Of a stretch of DNA of 37,194 bases, positions 16,289-25,054 are shown piece by piece. Below the pieces are notes generated by a model. The model was given only the letters and a program-made list of their open reading frames with translations, was not told where the DNA came from and made no database searches. Position numbers and translations under genes: made by a program. The stretch covers positions 1 to 37,194 of the forward strand of contig DGBF01000040.1 in assembly GCA_002384725.1 (NCBI GenBank), given 5' to 3'. The DNA is from Flavobacteriales bacterium UBA4011. GTDB lineage: Bacteria > Bacteroidota > Bacteroidia > Flavobacteriales_D > Crocinitomicaceae. Numbering within the stretch: position 1 is the first letter of the stretch; each line of letters starts with the position of its first letter.

Positions 16289-18010
16289 ATGAATAGAATA
16301 TACATCCTCCTTCTTTGTTCTTTGACATTTGTTCTCGCAGCATGTGGCAGTAAGAAAAATGCCGATGCCGGTAATTCGGCAACAAATGGACAAACGGATT
16401 ACGTATATATTCAAAAATTTCATGAAGGTGTTCGTCTGAAATCGAAAGGACAAACCAAAGAGGCGATTTTGATTTTCGAAGAATGCTTAAAGATGCGCCC
16501 AAATGACGATGCATCTTATTTTGCTCTTTCACAACTATACATGTTGGATGAGAACTTACAAAAATCGGGTGAAGCTATTCAAAAAGCGGCTAGAATTGAC
16601 CCCAACAACAATTATTATGTTTCTGAACTGGCTTATTACTATATAGAACAAGAGAAGTTTGGCTTGGCTGTGGAGCAATTTGAAAAACTAGTAAAAGCGG
16701 AACCTAGAAATCCAGAGTATTTGTATCCGTATGCTGAATGTTTGGTAAGAGCCGGAAAACCGGAAGCAGCAATCAATGCCTTGACGAAAACAGAAGATCA
16801 ATTGGGTGTTATTCCAGAAATTACGATCCAAAAATTTCAATTGTATCAGCAAATTAAACAACCCCAAAAAGGGCTCGCTGAGGTCGAAAAAGCGAGAAAA
16901 ACCTATCCAGATGACCCTCAATTGCTTTCCACTTTGGTCGACTATTATTTAAATTCAGGACAGGAAGCGAAGGCGATAGAAACTCTCGAAACATTGTCAA
17001 AAGCGGACGATGCAAATGGACGAGTTCATCTTTTTCTTGCCGATATGTATCGCCGTAAAGGCAAGATGAATTTATTTTATGAATCGGCTAAAAAAGCAAT
17101 GGCTAGTGACGGTGTAGATTTGGACACAAAAACTCAGTTTCTTTTCTCTTTGCAAAATGGCGGGAATAAATTGGACCCACGAGCAATGGAATTAGCAGAA
17201 GCTTTCGCAACTAAGTATCCAGACAGCGCAAAGCCGTATTCCATTCTTGGTGATTTTCAATTGTCTGTTGGAAATGAGAAAGACGCGTTGGATAACTATC
17301 GAAAAGCATTGGAATACGAAAAGAGCGCCTCTTCTTTGTGGAATCAAGTTCTATTGATGGAGTACCAAGCCCAACGCTTCAATGATTTGGAAAAAGACAG
17401 TAAAGAAAGCCTAAAGTACTTCCCCAATATGCCAACTTTTTATCTTTTAAACGGAGTGGCGAATATTCAGCTTAAAAAGTATGACGACGCCATAATGAAT
17501 TTGGATATAGGTCGCGAATATATTACGGGTGACAATTCCATGAAGGCAGAATTTTACGGTCAATTTGGAGAAGCCTATTTTGGTAAAAAAGACTACGAGC
17601 AAGGGAATGATTGGTACGATAAAGCCATGAAAGTAGATACGAGAAGCACCTTGATTTTAAATAATTATGCCTACCGATTGGCGATTAGTAAAATTGAATT
17701 AGACAAAGCGGAAACACTTATTCTTCAGGCTATAGAGCGGTCTCCTAGTCAACCAAATTTTATAGACACATATGGGTTTGTTCTCTTCCAAAAAGGTGAT
17801 TATGCGAATGCTTTGAAACAATTTGAAAGATCTTATGGATTGGATCATACAGATAAAGTAACGGCGGAACATTTGGGCGATGCATATATCAAGTTGAACA
17901 AACCGCAAGAAGCACAGAAATATTGGAGCAAGGCTAAGGAACTAGGTTCATTGAATAAGATCTTGGACAAAAAAATAGCAAATTCTCAATTTTATGAACC
18001 AGAACTATAA
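16289..18010 (+). CDS. TPR-repeat lipoprotein
   Basis: A 573-residue protein with a lipoprotein signal peptide (LTFVLAACGSK, lipidated C19) followed by tandem tetratricopeptide repeats over almost the whole length, for example AILIFEECLKMRPNDDASYF and ALKQFERSYGLDHTDKVTAE. TPR solenoids are protein-protein scaffolds; in the outer membrane or periplasm this one probably organises an envelope complex. The ATG follows the upstream TAA immediately, and the 3' end overlaps the DUF4292 gene by 17 bases, so the three are tightly co-expressed. No enzymatic motif is visible. Confidence 0.88.
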   Translation: MNRIYILLLCSLTFVLAACGSKKNADAGNSATNGQTDYVYIQKFHEGVRLKSKGQTKEAILIFEECLKMRPNDDASYFALSQLYMLDENLQKSGEAIQKAARIDPNNNYYVSELAYYYIEQEKFGLAVEQFEKLVKAEPRNPEYLYPYAECLVRAGKPEAAINALTKTEDQLGVIPEITIQKFQLYQQIKQPQKGLAEVEKARKTYPDDPQLLSTLVDYYLNSGQEAKAIETLETLSKADDANGRVHLFLADMYRRKGKMNLFYESAKKAMASDGVDLDTKTQFLFSLQNGGNKLDPRAMELAEAFATKYPDSAKPYSILGDFQLSVGNEKDALDNYRKALEYEKSASSLWNQVLLMEYQAQRFNDLEKDSKESLKYFPNMPTFYLLNGVANIQLKKYDDAIMNLDIGREYITGDNSMKAEFYGQFGEAYFGKKDYEQGNDWYDKAMKVDTRSTLILNNYAYRLAISKIELDKAETLILQAIERSPSQPNFIDTYGFVLFQKGDYANALKQFERSYGLDHTDKVTAEHLGDAYIKLNKPQEAQKYWSKAKELGSLNKILDKKIANSQFYEPEL

Positions 18011-18803
18011 ACTTCTTTTTATTGGTCTCATTCTGTTGAGTTCATGCGCCAAAAGGCTCACCGAAACGGCTTTCCCCAAGGTAAAACGGGTGAAAACCCC
18101 AGAATTGGTGTCCAAACTTGACTCTTTGTCCAAAATTCGTCCAGATTCATTTTATTCAAAAATATCCACAAAATATATTGATACCACGCACAGCATTTCT
18201 GTGAAAACATCCTTGCGTATGATTTCCGATAGCGCTTTGAACATGATTGTCACCTACGCGGCAATTCCAGTCGTGAATGCTATTATAACAAAGGATAGTC
18301 TGAAAGTGGTCAATAAACGAGAAAAATGTTTGGTGCTCACCGATATGGAATTCATCAAGGATAAATTTGGTGTGGACTTCACCTTTAAAAATTTGGAGGA
18401 AATCATTTTGGGTATTCCTTTGGATTATGACACCACTCAAAAATACTTTCAAATAAACGATCCACACCGACATATAATTTCTTCCCATCGGAAAAGACGA
18501 TTGCGCAACAACGACCGCTTGGTTAAAGATGATGATGATGTAGCTGTGGAATACTTTATTAATGCCAATTTAAAGCAATTGGATGGTTTAAAAATCATAA
18601 GTGCTTCAGATACCACGAGTATAGATGTTAGTTACAAAACATGGCAATTTGTGAACGGAATTAACGTTCCAGAAGAAGTTATTATTCGAGTTAGTGCGCC
18701 AAGGAATAACCTTTTGATGGAATTGACGTACAGTAAAGTAGCGGTGAATGAACCCGTAGAGTTGTATTTTATTGTTCCAGAGGGATATGAAGAGTGTGAG
18801 TAA
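17994..18803 (+). CDS. DUF4292 family lipoprotein
   Basis: A 269-residue lipoprotein with signal MNQNYKLLFIGLILLSSC (C18 lipidated). The body alternates beta strands and matches DUF4292 proteins of Bacteroidota: KISTKYIDTTHSISVKTSLRM, PLDYDTTQKYFQIN and the C-terminal LMELTYSKVAVNEPVELYFIVPEGYE. The strand pattern is reminiscent of the LolA/LolB-like half-barrel fold, so a lipid or lipoprotein handling role is conceivable; that is inference. An unusual acidic patch (VKDDDDVAVEY) sits after a basic stretch around residue 160. It overlaps the TPR gene upstream and the EnvC-like gene downstream (17 bases). Confidence 0.8.
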   Translation: MNQNYKLLFIGLILLSSCAKRLTETAFPKVKRVKTPELVSKLDSLSKIRPDSFYSKISTKYIDTTHSISVKTSLRMISDSALNMIVTYAAIPVVNAIITKDSLKVVNKREKCLVLTDMEFIKDKFGVDFTFKNLEEIILGIPLDYDTTQKYFQINDPHRHIISSHRKRRLRNNDRLVKDDDDVAVEYFINANLKQLDGLKIISASDTTSIDVSYKTWQFVNGINVPEEVIIRVSAPRNNLLMELTYSKVAVNEPVELYFIVPEGYEECE

Positions 18804-20124
18804 ATATTTAGTATTGTTTTTGGCTTTGGTAAGCCTGAATTTACACGCTCAAAATTCTAGCGAGAAACTACGGAAGGAACAAGAAATTCTGGAGCAAAAA
18901 CTCAAAAATACCCAACTTCTCCTAACGAAAACCAAAGGAGCCAAAGCGGCTTCTTTAAACGAATTACAAATCATCAACAACCAAGTGCGCTTTCGAGAAG
19001 AATTGGTTCGAAATTTTGATCGCCAAGTTCGCGGTGCTGATCTGAGTATGCGTCAAAAGAGAGAGCAAATTCGTGATCTGAACGAGAAGGTAGCGCGCCT
19101 GAAAAAACAATACAAAAAACTGGTTATCTACGCTTACAAGCACAGAAGTAAGTACAACAAACTAATGTTTGTCTTTTCTTCTGATTCATACTACGAAGCC
19201 TTGAAAAGAAACAAATATTTAGGCAAATTGGCCGAAATTCAGAAGAAACAATACCTCATTATCAAGCAACATCAAGGTCTGATCAATCGCGAAATTGACA
19301 ATGTCAAAATTGAAAAAGAGAACAAACTAACGGTGCTTGGTGAAAAGCAACAAGAGCGCGAAGCTATTCTTGTAGATAAAAGAAAACAAGAGCTCGTTTA
19401 TATCCAATTCGAAAAAGAAGAATCAAGCTTGCTGGCTGAAATGAAGAAAGATCAGCGACGAAAAGAAGCGATTAGTCGTCAAATTGATGCGGCAATCAAA
19501 CGAGAGGTAGCAGCGGCCGAAGAAAAAAGAAGGAAAGAAGAAGCGAAGGCTTTGGCTTTGGCCAAACAAAAAGCGCGCGAAGAAGAGGCGCGAAGAAAAG
19601 CAGAAGCCAAAAACACAAAAACAACCAAAACACCAACTTCGTCGCCAACACCCAAACCTGCAGTCACACTCCCTACTACAAACGAAGCGGCTTTGGTTGG
19701 TAAAAGTTTTAAAGCCAATAGAGGAAAACTCCCTTGGCCTGTCTTAAAAGGCACCGTAACGGAAAATTATGGTAAGAATCCACACCCAACTTTCGAAAAC
19801 GTTTTCACGAACAACAATGGTATCGATATTTCCGCAGTTAAAAATTCAGCCGTTAGAGCCATTTTTGAAGGTGAAGTAACCAGTGTGTTGAATATTCCAG
19901 GTGCTGGTAAAGTCGTGATTTTAAAGCATGGAGATTACCGAACGGTGTATAGTAATTTACAAACGACTAGTGTTTCAATCGGAGATAAAGTAACGACAAA
20001 AGAAGACATTGGAACCTTATTGGTGAAAGAAGGAAATAGCTTATCTGTTCTTCATTTTGAGGTACATCAAGTGTATGGTGGGAACGTACAAAGTTTGAAT
20101 CCGGTGATTTGGATTACTCGCTAA
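18787..20124 (+). CDS. EnvC-like murein hydrolase activator with degenerate LytM domain
   Basis: A 445-residue secreted protein: signal peptide ending near LNLHAQ, long coiled coil (about 25-270) ending in an Ala/Lys/Glu-rich helix, a Thr/Pro linker, then a C-terminal LytM (M23) domain. Zinc ligands are missing: the usual H-x3-D reads N343-NGI-D347, and the usual HxH reads V421-L-H423. EnvC and NlpD are inactive in the same way and activate amidases at the septum. The ATG at 18787 is chosen over a TTG 15 bases upstream because it gives a clean signal peptide. It is the last gene of the dut cluster and its stop overlaps ppk1's by four bases. Confidence 0.88.
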   Translation: MKSVSKYLVLFLALVSLNLHAQNSSEKLRKEQEILEQKLKNTQLLLTKTKGAKAASLNELQIINNQVRFREELVRNFDRQVRGADLSMRQKREQIRDLNEKVARLKKQYKKLVIYAYKHRSKYNKLMFVFSSDSYYEALKRNKYLGKLAEIQKKQYLIIKQHQGLINREIDNVKIEKENKLTVLGEKQQEREAILVDKRKQELVYIQFEKEESSLLAEMKKDQRRKEAISRQIDAAIKREVAAAEEKRRKEEAKALALAKQKAREEEARRKAEAKNTKTTKTPTSSPTPKPAVTLPTTNEAALVGKSFKANRGKLPWPVLKGTVTENYGKNPHPTFENVFTNNNGIDISAVKNSAVRAIFEGEVTSVLNIPGAGKVVILKHGDYRTVYSNLQTTSVSIGDKVTTKEDIGTLLVKEGNSLSVLHFEVHQVYGGNVQSLNPVIWITR

Positions 20125-22169
20125 AGTTCACTTTCTAAATTATCCTTATAATACTGATATAACTCAAATTGAGCTCTGAATTGAGGTTCCGTTCCGGATC
20201 TACGGTAACGGTTTTTCATGTTTTTATTTAAAAACCTCGACTTCACATTTCCTTTCCATTGATATTTGAAAATCAAATCCAGCTCTTTTTTCAGGTCTTC
20301 ATCATAAACGGGACAAGTAACTTCTATCCGGTTGTCTAAATTTCTTTCCATCCAATCGGCGCTAGAAAGAAAATACAATGGATCCTTATGATTGCCGAAA
20401 ATCATGAACCTTGCGTGTTCTAAGTAGCGATCAACAATACTTACGACTTGAATTTTCTCACTTACTCCTTTTACTTTTGGCACAATGCAGCTAATCCCAC
20501 GGACCATCATTCTAATCTTCACTCCTGAATTACTCGCTTCATATAATTTCATGATCAATTCTTCATCGACCAGATTATTGATTTTTATTCGAATAAATGC
20601 CTTCTTACCAGCTTCAGCAATTTTGATTTCATTGTCGATCAATTCCATTATTCTCGATCGAGTATTAAATGGAGAGACGATCAAATGTTGAAAGTCGCAG
20701 GGGATTTTGTCATTTTCAATGAAATCGAAAACCTTTTCTACTTCGAGCGCTATTTTTTTATCTGCCGTTAGAAGCGCAAGGTCGCCATATACTTTCGCCG
20801 TTTCTTCATGAAAATTACCTGTTCCGATATAACTGACAACCTGTTCTTCGTCCTCCTTAAATCGTTTAATTTGTAAGAGTTTCGAGTGAATTTTTCGCTT
20901 CGGATCACCAAAAAGCACATGTGCTCCATCTTCTTTTAATCTTTCTGACCAGAATAAATTATTCACCTCATCAAACCGTGCTTGTAGTTCGAAAATTACG
21001 GTTACTTCTTTCCCATTGCTGATGGCCGAACGCAAAGCTTTTAATATTTGCGAATCTTGCGCAACGCGATACACGTTCAGTTTAATCGATTTCACCTTTG
21101 GGTCAATTGCGGCTTCACGAAGTAAATCAACCACATACGTAAATCGCTGATAGGGAAAATGAAGCAAAATATCTTTGTCCAAAACAGCTTTGAAAACACT
21201 TCGGCTTTGATCCAATCTTCTGTGTTTCAAAGGAGGCATTTCGGGGTATACAAACTCTGGATTTCCAAAATCTGGGAAAGATCGGAAGTCTTTAAAATTA
21301 TGATACTTTCCGCCAGCCACCGTATTGACCCCTTTTTTTAATTTTAATCCTTTTAAAAGGTAATCCAGTAAGTCTTCGGGCATTTTTTGATCGTAAACAA
21401 AACGAACAGGGTCTCCCTTTTTTCTCAATTTGACACTTTTCTCGATTTTTTCGAAAAATGAAACTGAAATGTCGTCGTCTATATCCAATTCAGCATCCCT
21501 GGTAAACTTAAATGTGAATGCAGAAATTTTCTTGAATTTAAAAATGCTATATATCGACCGGAGATTGAGACGGATGATGTCATCCAACATTAAAATCTTG
21601 GTATATTCCCCTTCTTTAATTTGATAGAAACGAGAAAACTCAGTGGGAATTTGAATCAATGCGTAGCGCACTTTTTCATCCTCCGTATAGGTCATTTTCA
21701 CGGCGAGGTAAATTCGATAATCCAATAATCGTGGAAATGGTGTGTTTTCGTCAAGAATAATGGGCACAATGGCGTGTCTTAATTTCTCTTCATAAAAAGA
21801 TTGTAGTACCTCTTTCTGTTCGAGGGTCAAATCCTTCTCGGTAATGTGAAAAACATTGCAATGGCTAAAGTCATTCAAGATTTTTCGGTATGCCCATTCG
21901 AAGCTTTTTTGTTGTGCAATAACAACCGACATTATCTTTTCAAGGAGCTCTTCTGGTCTCCCGTCGAAGCCATCTATTTTAGAGTTGCCGACCAATTGCA
22001 TTCTACGCAAATTGGCTACTCGCACACGATAAAACTCATCCAAATTATTGGAATAAATTCCCAAAAAACGTATGCGCTCCACCAACGGAACCTTCTTGTC
22101 CATTGATTCCTGTAGCACTCTTTCATTGAAAGAAAGCCAGCTTAATTCGCGATTGTGTAATAATGCCAT
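20121..22169 (-). CDS. ppk1: Polyphosphate kinase 1
   Basis: A 682-residue enzyme (E. coli Ppk is 688) that polymerises the ATP gamma phosphate into polyphosphate. The autophosphorylated histidine is H428 in KRKIHSKLLQIKR and the second conserved histidine is H585 in RYLEHARFMIFGN. Other signatures are ELSWLSFNERVLQE at the N-terminus, ILLHFPYQRF, SYIGTGNFHEETA and ERNLDNRIEVTCPV. All four PPK domains seem intact. An imperfect -7 box (TAATTTTA) lies shortly upstream. It is downstream of a lipoprotein gene on the same strand but separated from it by a strong terminator, and convergent with the EnvC-like gene. Confidence 0.96.
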   Translation of the reverse strand: MALLHNRELSWLSFNERVLQESMDKKVPLVERIRFLGIYSNNLDEFYRVRVANLRRMQLVGNSKIDGFDGRPEELLEKIMSVVIAQQKSFEWAYRKILNDFSHCNVFHITEKDLTLEQKEVLQSFYEEKLRHAIVPIILDENTPFPRLLDYRIYLAVKMTYTEDEKVRYALIQIPTEFSRFYQIKEGEYTKILMLDDIIRLNLRSIYSIFKFKKISAFTFKFTRDAELDIDDDISVSFFEKIEKSVKLRKKGDPVRFVYDQKMPEDLLDYLLKGLKLKKGVNTVAGGKYHNFKDFRSFPDFGNPEFVYPEMPPLKHRRLDQSRSVFKAVLDKDILLHFPYQRFTYVVDLLREAAIDPKVKSIKLNVYRVAQDSQILKALRSAISNGKEVTVIFELQARFDEVNNLFWSERLKEDGAHVLFGDPKRKIHSKLLQIKRFKEDEEQVVSYIGTGNFHEETAKVYGDLALLTADKKIALEVEKVFDFIENDKIPCDFQHLIVSPFNTRSRIMELIDNEIKIAEAGKKAFIRIKINNLVDEELIMKLYEASNSGVKIRMMVRGISCIVPKVKGVSEKIQVVSIVDRYLEHARFMIFGNHKDPLYFLSSADWMERNLDNRIEVTCPVYDEDLKKELDLIFKYQWKGNVKSRFLNKNMKNRYRRSGTEPQFRAQFELYQYYKDNLESEL

Positions 22170-22200
22170 AATAATCTCTTCCTATAAAATTACTACAAAC

Positions 22201-22230
22201 AAAAAAGCCATCCTATTTTTGGATGGCTTT
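22201..22230 (-). terminator. Rho-independent terminator between the small lipoprotein gene and ppk1
   Basis: A perfect ten-base stem, AAAGCCATCC (22204-22213) with GGATGGCTTT (22221-22230), and a seven-base loop. On the minus strand it runs into a T-rich tail. It lies just after the stop of the minus-strand lipoprotein gene. Confidence 0.85.
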
Positions 22231-22236
22231 CGTTGA

Positions 22237-22773
22237 TTAAACTTTCATTCCTTTAACGACTCTGTCTTTTCGTTTGGTTCTATTCGATTTCTTAACCTTG
22301 ACCATTAAGTATGCCTCACCACTTGAAGATGTAGCAAAATATTTCTCATCATCACCGTAATCAATCTCACCACCTTTACCTTGTTTCCAATCTGCTTGAA
22401 AATAGTATTTACCTGCATCCATATTTGGACGAGTAGCGAACGTGATGTACTTTCCAGCACCTGTTTCGAAACGAATCAACACCGCACCATTGTCTGCAGT
22501 TTCTTCTAATACACATTTCGTTCTAGGCAAAATGATAATGCGGTTTTGCTCTTTTGAACTTGTACTTACGATAGTACCATCTTGCGTTGTGCCAGATGAC
22601 CCTTTCGAACTAGAGCGTTCCAATATAATTTCTGAAGACACGAAAAACTGAACATCTTTCATCGATTGATCCGTCAAATTGTATTCTTCTTTTAATGCTT
22701 TTGTGAAGGACATTTTTACAGCACAACTACTTAATATAGCTAGTGCAACGAGTGAAAAAATTATTCTTTTCAT
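22237..22773 (-). CDS. Small lipoprotein of unknown function
   Basis: I do not recognise the family. The 178-residue product starts with a lipoprotein signal, MKRIIFSLVALAILSSC (C17 lipidated), followed by beta-strand-rich sequence, a Ser/Gly/Thr-rich stretch (SSSKGSSGTT) and a very basic C-terminus (KSNRTKRKDRVVKGMKV). The ATG at 22773 is preferred over a TTG at 22791 because the signal peptide then begins normally and an exact -7 box (22789-22796) sits 15 bases upstream. It is monocistronic: promoter on one side and a strong hairpin terminator on the other. No neighbour suggests a role. Confidence 0.75.
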   Translation of the reverse strand: MKRIIFSLVALAILSSCAVKMSFTKALKEEYNLTDQSMKDVQFFVSSEIILERSSSKGSSGTTQDGTIVSTSSKEQNRIIILPRTKCVLEETADNGAVLIRFETGAGKYITFATRPNMDAGKYYFQADWKQGKGGEIDYGDDEKYFATSSSGEAYLMVKVKKSNRTKRKDRVVKGMKV

Positions 22774-22788
22774 TTTTCTAAATTTTAG

Positions 22789-22796
22789 CAAAGATA
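22789..22796 (-). promoter_or_regulatory. -7 box TATCTTTG for the small lipoprotein gene
   Basis: An exact TAnnTTTG match on the minus strand. A TTTG lies 15 bases further upstream, shorter than the usual spacing. Confidence 0.5.
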
Positions 22797-22899
22797 AGGT
22801 TTAGTGTAATTCAAAGTTCATGCCACGAAGAGTTTTTAGTAAAATCGTGTTAATTTTACTGTACCTGTCTAAAGACAAAGTGACTAAGAAGAAAATGAA

Positions 22900-23541
22900 A
22901 TGTTGATTAAAAAATTTACGTTCAATGGTTTTCAGGAAAACACCTATGTTCTCTCTGATACCAAAGGAAATTGCGTTATAGTAGACCCCGGTTGCTATGA
23001 TCGTTATGAAGAAAATGAGCTAATTAAATATATCGCCAAAACCAAACTCAAGGTGAATGCCGTTTTAAACACTCACGCACATATTGATCATGTATTGGGA
23101 AACCAATTTGTTTTGAGTCGATTTCCGGTGCCTTTTTATTTGCACATGGATGATATTTCAACACTTCAAGCGGTGCCGAATTACGCAAATTTATACGGAT
23201 TCGGCGGATACAAACCTTCTCCTGCGCCAACAGTGGTGTTAAAAGGTGGAGAACCCCTAAAATTTGGTGAAATGGAATTTAAAGTTTTTCATACACCGGG
23301 ACATGCACCTGGACATGTGGTTTTCTATAACGAAAAAGAAAAAGTTGTGGTAAACGGTGACGTCCTTTTCAAAGGAAGTTTTGGTCGTGTAGATTTGCCT
23401 GGCGGATCGATGAAATTGCTCAAGAAAACAATTTTCGATATTATGTTTGCTTTACCTGATGATACTGTCATATTATGCGGACATGGTGATGACACGACAA
23501 TTGGACACGAGAAAAAAACGAATTACATCAACGATTTTTAA
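22900..23541 (+). CDS. Metallo-beta-lactamase-fold hydrolase (glyoxalase II-like)
   Basis: A 213-residue cytoplasmic MBL-fold hydrolase. The dinuclear metal motif is complete: H59-x-H61-x-D63-H64 (THAHIDH), H135 in TPGHAPGH, D154 in NGDVLF and H195 in CGHGDD. It resembles the short YcbL/hydroxyacylglutathione hydrolase-like group, which hydrolyses thioesters; without the long C-terminal domain of classical GloB the true substrate is uncertain. It overlaps the following glycosyltransferase by one base (TAATG), so the two are probably co-translated. Confidence 0.9.
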   Translation: MLIKKFTFNGFQENTYVLSDTKGNCVIVDPGCYDRYEENELIKYIAKTKLKVNAVLNTHAHIDHVLGNQFVLSRFPVPFYLHMDDISTLQAVPNYANLYGFGGYKPSPAPTVVLKGGEPLKFGEMEFKVFHTPGHAPGHVVFYNEKEKVVVNGDVLFKGSFGRVDLPGGSMKLLKKTIFDIMFALPDDTVILCGHGDDTTIGHEKKTNYINDF

Positions 23542-24659
23542 TGCGAATTGGTATCAATACACGGTTTTTGTTGAAAGACAAAATGGAAGGATTTGGCTGG
23601 TATACCTTCGAAATCTGCAAACGTTTGGCGGAGAAACACCCTGAACATGAGTTTGTTTTCTTCTTTGACCGTACTTTTGATTCCTCGTTTGTATTTGGTG
23701 ATAATGTTACACAAGTAGTCCTCTCTCCTCCTGCCCGTCATCCAATTTTATTCCGAATTTGGTTCGATTGGGTCATCCCAAAAGCACTTAAAAAACATAA
23801 GATTGATGTGTTCTTTTCTCCGGATGGCTATTTGTCATTGAGAACGAATGTAAAACAGATTGGCACGATTCACGATATCAATTTTGAGCATTTCCCTGAA
23901 GACATTCCAAAAGGAGCCCGTAAATATTTACGTTCTTTTTTTCCTCGTTTTGCAAAAAAAGCGGCGCATATTCTGACTGTTTCTGAGTATTCCAAACAAG
24001 ATATTGCTAAAACGTACGGTATAACTACAGAAAAAATAACAGCCATTTGGAATGGGACAAATCCAAAGTTTCGGCCACTTTTAGAATCGGAAATACTTGC
24101 TACTCGGAAAACGTATTCGGATGAAAAACCCTATTTCTTATTCGTTGGTTCGCTCCATCCTCGCAAAAATTTAAAAAGGTTGATGCTGGCGTATGAGCAC
24201 CTTCTCAGGGAAGCACCTGAAACCGAAAATGATTTGTTAATCATTGGCGCGGCGCTTTGGAAAGGAGAAAAGGTGGATACATGGGTTTCGAAAGAAACAT
24301 TAAATAGAATCCATTTTAAAGGATATATACCGCTGGACACATTGACCAAAATTGTTGGTGCGGCCGATGTTTTCGTGTATGTTCCCTATTTCGAAGGTTT
24401 TGGAATTCCTTTGGTGGAAGCGATGCAATGTGGTGTTCCGATTATTTCAGGTGATAAAACAAGTTTGCCCGAAGTGGCTGGTGAGGCGGCACTGTATTGT
24501 GATCCGTTTTCAGTGGAAGATATTGCAGAGAAAATGAAATTAATAGCAAGCGATTCTGATTTAAAGAAGGAATTGAGCCAAAAAGGTTTGGTGCGGGCGA
24601 AGATGTTTTCTTGGGATAAGTCGGCGGATATGGTGTGGGATGTCCTAATGAAAAAATAA
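23541..24659 (+). CDS. Family 4 glycosyltransferase (GT-B fold)
   Basis: A 372-residue retaining glycosyltransferase. The N-terminal domain begins MRIGINTRFLLKDKMEGFGWY, with the acceptor-side glycine-rich loop. The C-terminal domain has FVGSLHPRKNLKRLM and the E-x7-E motif in PYFEGFGIPLVEAMQCGVP, typical of GT4. It probably adds a sugar to a lipopolysaccharide or other glycan precursor on the cytoplasmic face. It is translationally coupled to the MBL hydrolase upstream. A dispersed repeat begins right after its stop codon. Confidence 0.92.
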   Translation: MRIGINTRFLLKDKMEGFGWYTFEICKRLAEKHPEHEFVFFFDRTFDSSFVFGDNVTQVVLSPPARHPILFRIWFDWVIPKALKKHKIDVFFSPDGYLSLRTNVKQIGTIHDINFEHFPEDIPKGARKYLRSFFPRFAKKAAHILTVSEYSKQDIAKTYGITTEKITAIWNGTNPKFRPLLESEILATRKTYSDEKPYFLFVGSLHPRKNLKRLMLAYEHLLREAPETENDLLIIGAALWKGEKVDTWVSKETLNRIHFKGYIPLDTLTKIVGAADVFVYVPYFEGFGIPLVEAMQCGVPIISGDKTSLPEVAGEAALYCDPFSVEDIAEKMKLIASDSDLKKELSQKGLVRAKMFSWDKSADMVWDVLMKK

Positions 24660-24661
24660 CT

Positions 24662-24733
24662 GCAAAGAAGCAGAGACCGCAAAGGTTTTACGAAGAGGGC
24701 TTTACGTTCTATGCCCCTTTGCGGTTGAAAATA
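24662..24733. repeat. CGCAAAG-type dispersed repeat with hairpin
   Basis: A perfect ten-base inverted pair, ACCGCAAAGG (24676-24685) and CCTTTGCGGT (24716-24725), is preceded by GCAAAGAAGCAGAGA. The same words (GCAAAGAAG, GCAGAGA, ACCGCAAAG) recur in the element at 27535-27655. Such GCAAAG/GCAGAG repeats are common between bacterial genes. It fills the gap between the GT4 and zinc-ribbon genes. Confidence 0.6.
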
Positions 24734-24760
24734 ACTAAATTAGCACTCAAGCACCAAAAA

Positions 24761-25054
24761 ATGCCCGCTGAACGCCTCTGTCCTTCTTGCAAAACTTGGA
24801 ATACAGATCAGGATTTCTGTACTAAATGTAACACCACTCTTTCTCCAGAAATAATAGAAGATGCAAGAGAAGAAGAACGCGAAAACCGAAGAATCAATAC
24901 TCCCCCAACCCCGCTTGATACATTCTTAGATAAATGGAAAAACAATCGGTTTTTAGTGATTCGGGTTCTATATAAGATTGTGTACACCATTTGGGTGATT
25001 TTCATGACAATAGCTGGTCTATTTGCTTATTTAGCTGCTTCGCCTAATGGTTAA
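24761..25054 (+). CDS. Small zinc-ribbon membrane protein
   Basis: A 97-residue protein of unrecognised family. Two CxxC pairs (C7-PS-C10 and C20-TK-C23) form a probable zinc ribbon; a charged, Glu/Arg-rich linker follows, then one C-terminal membrane helix (about 69-91). The ATG at 24761 is preferred over an upstream start because everything before it lies inside the dispersed repeat at 24662-24733. Its last eight bases (ATGGTTAA) contain the start of the next gene, so the two small membrane proteins are coupled and may work together. Confidence 0.65.
   Translation: MPAERLCPSCKTWNTDQDFCTKCNTTLSPEIIEDAREEERENRRINTPPTPLDTFLDKWKNNRFLVIRVLYKIVYTIWVIFMTIAGLFAYLAASPNG

Noticed and set aside
18772..18787. 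TTG at 18772 as the start of the EnvC-like gene.
   Set aside because: The ATG at 18787 gives a normal signal peptide, while the longer form adds MFQRD inside the upstream gene.
24635..24760. A longer N-terminus for the zinc-ribbon protein starting inside the GT4 gene.
   Set aside because: The extra 42 residues are encoded by the end of the GT4 gene and a dispersed repeat, and the zinc ribbon starts just after the internal ATG at 24761.
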